Of a stretch of 54,013 bases of DNA, positions 9,176 to 16,803 are shown one piece after another. Each line of letters begins with the position of its first letter. The first letter of the stretch is position 1. This DNA is from Bacillus norwichensis (lineage in GTDB: Bacteria > Bacillota > Bacilli > Bacillales > Bacillaceae_C): positions 1 to 54,013 of the forward strand of contig NZ_JACSPV010000013.1 in assembly GCF_014836955.1 (NCBI RefSeq). The letters run 5' to 3'. Under the pieces are notes generated by a model that worked only from the letters and a program-made list of their open reading frames with translations, was not told where the DNA came from and ran no database searches. Position numbers and translations under genes: made by a program.

Positions 9176-9191
9176 GCAAAAACCGTGCCAA
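9176..9191 (-). promoter_or_regulatory. Sigma-54 (-24/-12) promoter of the reductase-ferredoxin operon
   Basis: The minus strand reads TTGGCACGGTTTTTGC, which matches the consensus TTGGCACG-N4-TTGC with GG-N10-GC spacing. It lies about 147 bases before the reductase ATG, leaving a long 5' leader. Confidence 0.92.
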
Positions 9192-9271
9192 CTTCAAATA
9201 AGTGAGAGTTCGCGCGGTTATTCATAAAAAAAACACGAAAATAATTTTTCGAACATTTTTATGCTCAGTGC

Positions 9272-9287
9272 GAGTTTTTCCAAACTC
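9272..9287. promoter_or_regulatory. Candidate upstream activator site (GAGT-N8-ACTC)
   Basis: GAGTTTTTCCAAACTC is a 6+4+6 palindrome about 80 bases upstream of the -24 element and about 30 bases before the activator gene. Its outer GAGT/ACTC bases and length match the site at 7624-7639, so it may serve both activation of the reductase operon and autoregulation. Confidence 0.6.
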
Positions 9288-9316
9288 AGATTATAATTTT
9301 TAAGGAGGCCGTTAAT

Positions 9317-10672
9317 ATGGACATGTCCAACTTAGATTTCGACCTTGATACACTCGTCAAAATATTGGATTATTCCTCAGATGAAATTTTTGTCCTTGAT
9401 AAAAACATGAAAATCATCTATGTAAATGATGCCTGTAAAAAGCATTATGGATTGGATAAAGAGGATGTCTTAGGCAAGAAAAGCGTAGAACTTGTTGAGA
9501 ACGGATATTGGGCTCCATCCATTTTCCCCGAAATTTTCAACAAAAAAGAGCCTTTTGTTATGAAACAAAAAACAATACTTGGAGCAGAACTGCTCACATC
9601 CGCCGTTCCTATATTAAATGAAGTAAATGAAGTAGAATTGGTTGTCACAACAGCAAGGGAAATGCAAAGCTATAAAATCATTAAAGCAAGAGAGGAAAAT
9701 CTAGATACAGTGGAACAGCCTGATAGTCCTTTCGCTATCATTACAAACAACGAAAAAATGAAAAATGTGTTGAAATTCTCCCAAAAAGTGGCACTGGCAA
9801 ATTCCACCATTCTCATACTAGGCGAATCCGGTACTGGAAAAAGTGTACTTGCCCAATATATCCACGAAAACAGCAAAAGAAAAAATGGACCATTCCTGAC
9901 GATTAATTGCGCTGCTATCCCAGCCGAACTAATGGAGTCCGAGCTATTCGGATATACCGCTGGTGCTTTTACCAACGCCAGCAGGTCCGGAAAAAAAGGA
10001 CTGATCGAAAGTGTGGATGGCGGCACACTCTTCCTGGACGAAATTGGAGACATGCCCTTACCGCTGCAGGCTAAAATGCTACAAGTCATTCAGGATAAAA
10101 AATTCATTCCTATTGGGGGAAATAAAGAAAAGAAAGTCAACGTCCGCATCATCGCAGCAACCAACAAAAACCTGGCTGACATGGTCGCAAACAAAACATT
10201 TCGCGAAGATTTGTACTATCGCCTGAACGTTGTCGACATTCACATGCCGCCATTGCGGGAAAGACCTGATGATATCGTTCCGCTCACATACAACTTTCTA
10301 TATAAATTCAACCGTATGTACGAAGTGAACAAATTAATTTCAGAAGAGTGTCTCGAATGGCTGACTTACTTTTCATGGTCCGGAAATGTGCGACAGCTTG
10401 AGAATCTCATTGAAAAGCTTGTCATTACAAGCGAGGATGTCATCGGGATTGAAGATCTTCCAGAAGGTATCTACACTCACGGAAAACGACAAATCGAAAA
10501 AACAACCCCATCCTCTCTTAACGAAGCCGTCGAGCAGGCAAAAAGAGAAACAATCAGAGCCTCATATAAAGTGAATCGAAGCTCACGCAAGGTTGCGGGT
10601 GATCTCCAAATCAGCCAGACACAGGCAGCCAAGCTCATAAGAGAATATTGTCAGGACTTGCAGGAAAACTAA
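9317..10672 (+). CDS. Sigma-54-dependent transcriptional activator with PAS domain
   Basis: A 451-residue enhancer-binding protein. It has an N-terminal PAS sensor (about 10-115), an AAA+ domain (about 135-370) and a C-terminal Fis-type helix-turn-helix (about 405-447). Walker A is GESGTGKS and Walker B is GGTLFLDEIGD. The loop that contacts sigma-54 reads GAFTNA, not the usual GAFTGA. No receiver domain is present, so a small ligand bound by PAS is the likely signal. It is divergent from the reductase operon and has TAAGGAGG before the ATG. It must act on the two -24/-12 promoters next door. B. subtilis relatives are RocR, BkdR and AcoR; the inducer here is unknown. Confidence 0.93.
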   Translation: MDMSNLDFDLDTLVKILDYSSDEIFVLDKNMKIIYVNDACKKHYGLDKEDVLGKKSVELVENGYWAPSIFPEIFNKKEPFVMKQKTILGAELLTSAVPILNEVNEVELVVTTAREMQSYKIIKAREENLDTVEQPDSPFAIITNNEKMKNVLKFSQKVALANSTILILGESGTGKSVLAQYIHENSKRKNGPFLTINCAAIPAELMESELFGYTAGAFTNASRSGKKGLIESVDGGTLFLDEIGDMPLPLQAKMLQVIQDKKFIPIGGNKEKKVNVRIIAATNKNLADMVANKTFREDLYYRLNVVDIHMPPLRERPDDIVPLTYNFLYKFNRMYEVNKLISEECLEWLTYFSWSGNVRQLENLIEKLVITSEDVIGIEDLPEGIYTHGKRQIEKTTPSSLNEAVEQAKRETIRASYKVNRSSRKVAGDLQISQTQAAKLIREYCQDLQEN

Positions 10673-10676
10673 TGAG

Positions 10677-10717
10677 AAAACGGAAAGCCCGATGAAATGA
10701 GGGTTTTCCGTTTTTTA
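10677..10717 (+). terminator. Rho-independent terminator of the sigma-54 activator gene
   Basis: ACGGAAAGCCC and GGGTTTTCCGT form the stem, followed by a T run. It begins a few bases after the stop codon. Confidence 0.9.
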
Positions 10718-10846
10718 AACAATGTTTGCCCTATCCAATTTTGTTTTAACACTGGATGGTTTGAAACAAATGGTCTAACTTTAGGGGGACATTAGCCAGA
10801 TTCTCCAATAATGATTTTCTGGATTTGGAAAAATAGCCGGGTAATT

Positions 10847-11111
10847 ACTGTCTTAACTTTGAGTAACGATTAAGTTTTTCGGATTACTCTCCTGATTAAA
10901 GGGATACTATCCAGATTTTTGAATTACTATCCGAACTTAGGCAATATTTTCTGAATCTAAGATTTGCTGGCCAAAATTAACAAATATTATCAAGGTTTAA
11001 GATTTGCTATCCAAACATAAACAAATACTTTCCGGCTTTAAGATTTACTGCCAGATTCAAGCAAACACTATTAACTTCCAATATTAACCATTCAAACTTA
11101 GATTGCTGTCC
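10847..11111 (+). repeat. Degenerate 20-bp-period intergenic array (TACTNNCC core)
   Basis: About 13 units sit between convergent genes. The core occurs at about 10847, 10866, 10886, 10906, 10926, 10946, 10966, 10986, 11006, 11027, 11047, 11067 and 11087, almost always 20 bases apart. Typical units begin ACTATCC or GCTGGCC, followed by an AT-rich filler ending GATTT or AAATA. There are no open frames and no constant repeat with unique spacers. The region 10673-11160 otherwise holds only the terminator. Confidence 0.8.
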
Positions 11112-11160
11112 ACGAAACACTTTTTTCCACTCATCACTTTAATTCTGAAGATTTTTCACT

Positions 11161-11496
11161 TCAGTTATGAATGACGACTTTCGTTCCGACCGAGACTATT
11201 GAGGACAGTTCCAATACATCATGGTTGTGCATTCGGATACAACCGTGTGATACATTTTTTCCAATAGATGAAGGATTATTCGTACCATGGATTCCGTAAT
11301 GAGGTTTCGAAAGCCCCATCCAGAACGCCCCAAACGGACCACCCGGATTCAGCTGCTTATTCACAATTGTATACGTTCCTGTTGGAGTCGGCGTCAACAT
11401 CTTTCCTATGGCAACAGGATAGGTTTTCACCAGTTTGTTGTCTTGATAAAGACTCAATCTATGCGTTTTTGTCGATACATCAATCCAATATGGCAT
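11161..11496 (-). CDS. L,D-transpeptidase catalytic domain protein (YkuD family)
   Basis: A 111-residue, single-domain YkuD protein. The catalytic motif [15 protein letters not shown] carries the conserved His and the nucleophile Cys. The family makes 3-3 cross-links in peptidoglycan, or links wall proteins to it. There is no signal peptide or LysM domain, unlike B. subtilis YkuD, which has a LysM. Export would therefore need another route, or the protein acts where the spore wall is built. GGAGGG precedes the ATG. No operon partners are visible; the flanks are repeat sequence. Confidence 0.88.
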   Translation of the reverse strand: MPYWIDVSTKTHRLSLYQDNKLVKTYPVAIGKMLTPTPTGTYTIVNKQLNPGGPFGAFWMGLSKPHYGIHGTNNPSSIGKNVSHGCIRMHNHDVLELSSIVSVGTKVVIHN

Positions 11497-11590
11497 ATAC
11501 TCCCTCCGTCCTTTTTCATCATAGTATGTGAAAAGACTTATGACTGTTTAAGAATATATTATCAAATCCATTTTGACGTAACTTTATTCA

Positions 11591-11686
11591 ACAGGAGGTG
11601 AGTTGCCCCCCCACTGAATGGAATTCCAACACGCATTCAGCTCAACACTTACAGAAGTGGGAAGCTTCTGCTGAATGAAGCTAAAA
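11591..11686. repeat. Dispersed structured intergenic element, copy 1
   Basis: It starts CAGGAGG and ends near GAAGCTAAA. It contains nested inverted repeats ATTCAGC/GCTGAAT and CACTT-ACAG-AAGTG. A clearly related copy is at 32770-32868. It lies between the L,D-transpeptidase and DUF2512 genes. Confidence 0.65.
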
Positions 11687-11768
11687 AGAGAGCTTCACCG
11701 CACAAATAAACGAGAGGTATAAAATGATGATAAATCACCACTCTAATGAAAGAAGGAGGCGTATAAAA

Positions 11769-12146
11769 TTGGATCAAAACATAAACCACGGCCAGGCCCT
11801 GCTTAGAAAAGCGATTTTTACCCTGCCGATTGTATGGGTGATTCTATCCCTGTTTAATCATGTATCTTTTGTACATTCCACATTGCTTGGTATCGCCCTG
11901 GCGTTGATTTCGTATTTTCTAGGAGATTTAATGCTCTTGCCGAGAATGGGAAATACTTCCGCTACCATCAGCGATTTTATCCTTTCTCTGCTTGTCATCT
12001 GGGGAGGGCTTAATCTATTTGGATATGATGAAGCACTAGGAGAATCTTTGCTAACGGCCGTAGTCCTGACTATCGCGGAGTACTTCTTCCATTTATGGAT
12101 GGAGCGAACTCAATTTAGCGGCCCCACGGACGTAAGACAATCATAA
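11769..12146 (+). CDS. DUF2512 family membrane protein (YndM-like)
   Basis: A small integral membrane protein of about 125 residues with four hydrophobic segments. It has GIALALISYFLGDLMLLPRMGN, trimmed here to the recognisable core SYFLGDLMLLPRMGN, typical of DUF2512. The function of the family is unknown. I prefer the TTG at 11769, because AAGGAGG lies nine bases before it and the conserved N-terminus (NHGQALLRK) begins there. The in-frame ATG at 11724 with GAGAGG is the alternative and would add 15 polar residues. A terminator follows at once, so it is a single-gene unit. Confidence 0.8.
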   Translation: MDQNINHGQALLRKAIFTLPIVWVILSLFNHVSFVHSTLLGIALALISYFLGDLMLLPRMGNTSATISDFILSLLVIWGGLNLFGYDEALGESLLTAVVLTIAEYFFHLWMERTQFSGPTDVRQS

Positions 12147-12153
12147 TTTTCAA

Positions 12154-12202
12154 GGGCAGCGGCTTTCAATTTCTTCCGCTGCCCATTAATTTTAATTTTT
12201 TT
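12154..12202 (+). terminator. Rho-independent terminator after the DUF2512 gene
   Basis: GGGCAGCGG and CCGCTGCCC form a perfect nine-pair stem around a 13-base loop, followed by T-rich sequence ending in a run of seven T. Confidence 0.75.
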
Positions 12203-12253
12203 ACCATCCGATTCATATAATGGGAGTTAGTACGAGCCATGGGAGGAAATCGG

Positions 12254-12529
12254 ATGTTCACTTTTTTAGAAAAAGCTGTAGTGGGTATGGCTTTATTAAG
12301 ACTGCTGTCCGGCGGAATCGAAGTATTTGCCGCCTTTCTTATGATCCGTTTCAATGCCGTGGAGAAAGCCATTATTATCAATAGTTCACTTGCACTTATC
12401 GGGCCGCTCATCCTAATTCTTACAACTGCAATCGGGATTTATAGTATCGCCGACAGGATATCCTTTGGAAAATTCATTTGGATTTTCATGGGAGTCGGGT
12501 GCATTCTTTATGGCGTAAAAGGAAATTGA
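12254..12529 (+). CDS. YqhV-like small membrane protein (DUF2619)
   Basis: A 91-residue protein with three hydrophobic segments, beginning MFTFLEKAVVGMALLRLLSG. B. subtilis YqhV, encoded beside the spoIIIA operon, belongs to this family; its role is not established. The ATG at 12254 is preferred over 12239 because GGGAGGAAATCGG precedes it and the upstream codons are themselves the ribosome site. It stands alone here, converging with the carrier gene downstream. Confidence 0.8.
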   Translation: MFTFLEKAVVGMALLRLLSGGIEVFAAFLMIRFNAVEKAIIINSSLALIGPLILILTTAIGIYSIADRISFGKFIWIFMGVGCILYGVKGN

Positions 12530-12563
12530 TTGGTTTGCAATAAGACAAAATAGAGTCGTTCCC

Positions 12564-13961
12564 TTACTGTAATCCAACTATGACTGCAATGATAAGTGCA
12601 GCAACAGCAATCACTATCCACCCGAGAATAAGTTTCCAAACAAATCGGACCCACCGCTCATAGGGTATACCAGCAACCGCCAAATATCCCATCAGTACTG
12701 AGGAAGTTGGAATGATTGAATTTGTGATCGCGTCACCATATTGAAACGCCAGTACCGTTACCTGCCGGCTCACTCCAGTTAAGTCCGAAATGGGCACCAT
12801 GACCGGCATAGTTGTTGCCGCCTGAGCTGGCCCAGCCGGTATGAAAAAATTCAAGAAGGTCTGTGCAAAAAACATGCAGATGGCTGTATACGTCTGCGGC
12901 AGTCCCTCAATTAAGTGAGTCAATGAATAAATGAGGGTATCAATGATATGCCCTTCTTCTAGAACAATGACAATAGCTCTTGCAAATCCGACCATTAAAG
13001 CACCGAACGTCATGGCTTTTGCACCTTCTACAAATGAATCGAAAATTTTATAAAAAGATAGCCTGCCAACCACTCCCGCAGCAATACCCATAATAATGAA
13101 AGAAGCCGTTAATTCAGTCAAAAACCACTCCCATTTCATTACACCGTATATATTGATGAAAAGACCAATTCCCACCACTGAAATAACAAGATAATGCCGA
13201 TCACTGATTTGGGGAATTGAAGCCGAAATTGTGCTGTTTTTTTCAATATCAAAAATAACACTGCGGGAAGGATTTTCTTTTACTTTGGATGCATAACGGG
13301 CAACATACCAAATTGCGAACAACAGAACAACAACATAAACTGAAAGACGAAAGGCAAGCCCCGAAAATAGGGGTACCTCCGCTATTTCCTGCGCTACTCC
13401 AATAGTAAACGGGTTTAACATCCCTCCGATAAAACCGCTCGCGGCCCCTAGAGTGACCATAGCTGTTCCGACCACCGCGTCAAACCCAGCAGCTCTAGCA
13501 ACGGCCATTCCGATTGGTACGAAAATGATCGTTTCCTCTGCCATGCCGAAGCTGAAACCTCCAATGGAAAAAAGAAGCATAAAACCGGGAACCAAGAGCC
13601 TTTCCCTTCCTTCCATCCTTACCATGAGTTGGTCAATCGCCGCTTCAATCACACCTGTTACCCGAATGATCCCAAAAACCCCGCCAACAATAAATATATA
13701 GAAAATGATATTCGCTGCATTTTCCATTCCTAATGGAATCGCCTTGAACACCTCAAATAAGTGAGTGGGATTCGAATCAATAATCCGATAGGTTCCTTCA
13801 ATAACCGTAGTCTGGCCTGTTTCTTTATTGGTCTCCCTTTGAAACTCCCCAGGCGTTATAAAATAAGTCGCAATCCAGGCAATCAGCAATATTGAAAACA
13901 AAAAAGCATATGTATGCGGAAAAATAGTTTTTTTATTGGCCACGCGCTCGTTTTCAGACAC
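12564..13961 (-). CDS. YfcC / C4-dicarboxylate-type anion carrier (DcuC/ArcD superfamily)
   Basis: A 465-residue integral membrane carrier with about 12 hydrophobic segments. The N-terminus HTYAFLFSILLIAWIATYFI and the GGFSFGMAEETI and GAASGFIGGMLNPFTIGVAQ stretches are characteristic of the YfcC family. Members are annotated as C4-dicarboxylate, basic amino acid or short-chain acid transporters, and few have been tested. No catabolic gene lies next to it to indicate the substrate. Function beyond secondary transport is open. Confidence 0.85.
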   Translation of the reverse strand: MSENERVANKKTIFPHTYAFLFSILLIAWIATYFITPGEFQRETNKETGQTTVIEGTYRIIDSNPTHLFEVFKAIPLGMENAANIIFYIFIVGGVFGIIRVTGVIEAAIDQLMVRMEGRERLLVPGFMLLFSIGGFSFGMAEETIIFVPIGMAVARAAGFDAVVGTAMVTLGAASGFIGGMLNPFTIGVAQEIAEVPLFSGLAFRLSVYVVVLLFAIWYVARYASKVKENPSRSVIFDIEKNSTISASIPQISDRHYLVISVVGIGLFINIYGVMKWEWFLTELTASFIIMGIAAGVVGRLSFYKIFDSFVEGAKAMTFGALMVGFARAIVIVLEEGHIIDTLIYSLTHLIEGLPQTYTAICMFFAQTFLNFFIPAGPAQAATTMPVMVPISDLTGVSRQVTVLAFQYGDAITNSIIPTSSVLMGYLAVAGIPYERWVRFVWKLILGWIVIAVAALIIAVIVGLQ

Positions 13962-13981
13962 ATTCTCACCTCTAAATACAA

Positions 13982-14308
13982 GAAAATTGCAAGGCGCGCA
14001 GCTTTAGGCGACAAGCACAAGGTAAATTGCGAGGAGGCAGCCCCTCAGCCACCACAGCAAAGCTGCTAACTTAATTACACCGTGAGAAGCATCTTTGAAT
14101 ATGCTTCTTGTAGCTTTGCGACGAGCTGAACAAGACTTCCTCGAATAAGCTTCCTTGCGACTTGTGACCTCGAGCCGATAGCGCCTAGCCGCCTCAGACC
14201 GCCACATCCTGTGGCTTCGGTGGCACTAGTACTTCCTATACGTCGGCAGGCTCAGGGCACGACATCCTGTCGCTTCGCTTGCACTAGTACTTCCTGTACG
14301 TCATCGAA
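13982..14308. repeat. Dispersed repeat region with a 58-bp tandem pair
   Basis: Two copies of a 58-bp unit start at about 14201 and 14259. Both contain CACTAGTACTTCCT. Copy 1 has the hairpin CCACA-TCC-TGTGG and copy 2 has CGACA-TCC-TGTCG, so the base pairs changed together. Upstream, a block with CTCGAG and GATAGCGCCTAG resembles part of the element near 51450. A 68-codon frame at 14004-14207 runs through it and I do not accept it as a gene. The rest of 14309-14545 shows nothing clear. Confidence 0.6.
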
Positions 14309-14545
14309 ATTTATACTTTCTTACTCTTTAAGAAAAACCCCTGCAACAGGAGTTTCCATCTAAATTGAGTATTACCAATAGGTTGAGTACTGTCAAGGTT
14401 AGCTGGAGCGGTCAGAGCCTTTTCCGAAAGTTAAGAGGACTTTTTAATGAGCAAAACATCTAAGATCATGGCTATTTCCAAAAATTTGGAGATTTTTAAA
14501 ACAAAGAACATAAATAGCTGCCCCACTTCACGCAGGACAGCCTTT

Positions 14546-14878
14546 TTATTGAATAAATTCAGCGAACCTTTCTAACTGTTCCCTCAGTTCTCCTATCGGG
14601 ACAAATCTTGCTTTTCTGATCAGCTCTTTTCCTTCAACAAACACAAGGACAACAGGGACTGTAAAAATTGAATATTCTCCTGCTATTTCGGGGATTCTAT
14701 CCGCGTCTGCGTGTATAGAAGCAACTGACGGAAATTCCTCCAGAAGTTCCTCAACCTGCGGCAGCAGCCCGTGGCAAACAGAACAATCAGGTCTGGAAAT
14801 ATATAGTAGAGTCAGCTTATTCTCATTGATTGTTGTTTGAATTTCTTCCAAAGAATGGACAGAGTTCACGTCCTTCAT
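14546..14878 (-). CDS. Thioredoxin-like protein with CSVC active site
   Basis: A 110-residue cytoplasmic thioredoxin-fold protein. The redox motif is PDCSVCHG, not the WCGPC of housekeeping thioredoxin, and the cis-Pro region is IFTVPVVLVF. Such proteins (YtpP/YdbP-like in Bacillus) are thiol-disulfide oxidoreductases with unknown partners. It has no signal peptide. It is a single-gene unit; the 347 bases upstream to 15225 hold no supported gene. Confidence 0.88.
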   Translation of the reverse strand: MKDVNSVHSLEEIQTTINENKLTLLYISRPDCSVCHGLLPQVEELLEEFPSVASIHADADRIPEIAGEYSIFTVPVVLVFVEGKELIRKARFVPIGELREQLERFAEFIQ

Positions 14879-15225
14879 TTCCCCTTTCGCTTCTGATCAT
14901 ACCAATTATATCCTAGCTCCTCAGGCAAGAAAAAGAAAATGGAATAAGAGGCATAACCTTCCTTGTCAATGCAGACATTCAAAAGCTTAAGCCCCCTTTT
15001 TCTAGGATTAAACCCTGCTTATCTCTATAGCGAGTATTTATCTTTTTTTCAATATTTTCATCAGATTTACTAGCAAATCCTATGCAAAAAATTTACAAGC
15101 TTATTTTCGAACATTGTGACTACATTCAAACGATATTTACAGGAGCTCTCTCGCCCCGAAATGATATATGGTCGTGGATTTCCCTTATTGATTTTCCTAG
15201 GATCACACTCCAATCAACAGCCCAA

Positions 15226-16395
15226 TCACTTATATTCTAATGTCAAGTGCCTCTTTGCGCGAATGCTGCTATTATTGATTTGCCTCACTCTCCGTTGCTG
15301 AAACCACTGTTGAATGGATTTATCTGGGATCGTGTCGTACTCTTCCTTAAGCATACTTTTCAACTTCTCGTATTGCTCTTGAACTGAATAACGATCCCCA
15401 AGTGCATCGTATAGTTGCATCAATATGATATAACTATCTTCCTGATACGGAAGAATTTTTTGCACGCGCAGATAAAGAGCAATTGCTTCGTAACGATTTT
15501 CATTATAAATCATATAATCCGCCATTTTTTTGACATGACTTAACCAAAGTGCTCTCAATCGCTTCCGCTCATTCTCCGCCCAAGAATAATCTTCTTCACC
15601 GACAAAATCCCCTTTATATAAATCAAGAATTTTCCTTTGCTTTAAAAATCTGCTTCTTGTTATATATCGTGTTTCTCCCTCCATCCCCTTTTCCCATACA
15701 TCTACATCCAGCAAGACATCATTTAACTCCAGCCTGTAACTGTTTTCCAAACTGTTGATCGTAATATTGAAGCCGATTGATTTCAACATTCTTCTAATAT
15801 GATATATAGCTGTATACAATTGTGAATAACCACTTTTCAAATCCTCCTGGTTCCAAAAAAGTTCCAGAAGAACATCTTTGCGTATAGATTGGTTCCGGTG
15901 ATGTATCAGATAAGCAAACAATTCTTTGGTTTTGGCTGTTCTCCATTTCACTTCAATTTCTTCGATATCATTTCCGTAGTATATAAAATGGATAGTATGA
16001 AAGCAGGATACCATCGGAAAAGACTCGGTTTTTTTACTTGTTAATTCCAACAGGCGATTGATTGTTTCTGATAGTCGTTTTACCTGAACCGGTTTCATAA
16101 TATAATCAGCAGCCATTAATTCAAATGCATCTACAGCGTAACGATCATTGCTTGTAACGAAAACAATCTTGGTATCTGGAAGTTCTTTTTGAATTTGTTT
16201 GGCCAGTTCAATTCCGCTAATTCCATCAAATTCAATTTCAAGAAAAACGACAGCTGGTTGATTTTTCACACTTTCTACCAAACCTTGATAGGGATTCGTA
16301 TACTTTCCAATAACTTCAATCTTCCCATTTTGTATTAGCTTTTCTTCCAATACATTAAGCGCTAATAAATCATGGTCTATAAGAATTGCTGTCAA
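15226..16395 (-). CDS. Response regulator with C-terminal winged-helix and BTAD domains (SARP-like), pseudo-receiver
   Basis: A 389-residue regulator: receiver domain (1-120), winged-helix DNA-binding domain (about 145-235) and bacterial transcriptional activator domain of TPR type (about 240-375). The acidic pair is D7/D9, and the Thr (FVTSND) and Lys (YIMKPV) of the receiver are kept. The phosphoacceptor position reads FLEIEFDG, with Glu at residue 53 instead of Asp. Glu there commonly mimics the phosphorylated state, so the protein may be locked active or read another signal. No histidine kinase is adjacent. It follows the giant surface-protein gene on the same strand by 408 bases, so it is a candidate regulator of that gene. 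Confidence 0.88.
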   Translation of the reverse strand: MTAILIDHDLLALNVLEEKLIQNGKIEVIGKYTNPYQGLVESVKNQPAVVFLEIEFDGISGIELAKQIQKELPDTKIVFVTSNDRYAVDAFELMAADYIMKPVQVKRLSETINRLLELTSKKTESFPMVSCFHTIHFIYYGNDIEEIEVKWRTAKTKELFAYLIHHRNQSIRKDVLLELFWNQEDLKSGYSQLYTAIYHIRRMLKSIGFNITINSLENSYRLELNDVLLDVDVWEKGMEGETRYITRSRFLKQRKILDLYKGDFVGEEDYSWAENERKRLRALWLSHVKKMADYMIYNENRYEAIALYLRVQKILPYQEDSYIILMQLYDALGDRYSVQEQYEKLKSMLKEEYDTIPDKSIQQWFQQRRVRQINNSSIRAKRHLTLEYK

Positions 16396-16648
16396 ACTAG
16401 AATTACCCCCTCATTAAATCCATGTAACTCATCAACACAATGATCTGAAGAAATTTATGGTTTGTTTCTAACTACAACAGCAATGTGTTTTTCTACAAAA
16501 CCTTTCGCTATGGCTGAGACGGAATCTTTTTTATCTTTTTCTACTATTCTTCGCCACTTTGATACCGAGTTCATTTTCAATCTACCGTATGCAATGCAAA
16601 TAGCACCCTTCACTATTATGATTTTCAAGCTTTACATTCTGTTCAAAG

Positions 16649-16676
16649 AGAGAGGGCTTTTTTCAAAGCCCTTCTC
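16649..16676 (-). terminator. Hairpin downstream of the giant surface-protein gene
   Basis: GAGAGGGCTTT and AAAGCCCTTCTC form an 11-12 pair stem about 130 bases after the surface-protein stop. The T run on the minus strand is weak. The remaining sequence of 16396-16803 shows no gene. Confidence 0.5.
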
Positions 16677-16803
16677 AAAATTGCTAACAACACAGTGGAT
16701 AGAGTTTTTCCTCTAGTTTACCTTCATCACCAGCACCCTTACTTATCAGTTCCAACTAAGCAAGAAGTTTATTTTCAATTGTACTCATGTTCCTTGACCC
16801 AGA

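Noticed and set aside
14004-14207. A 68-codon frame on the minus strand beginning MWRSEAARRY
   Set aside because: It runs through the dispersed repeat region, has no convincing ribosome site and its composition is that of translated repeat sequence.
16462-16716. An 84-codon plus-strand frame in the gap before the surface protein
   Set aside because: It has no ribosome site and crosses the hairpin at 16649-16676. The low-complexity sequence does not look coding.
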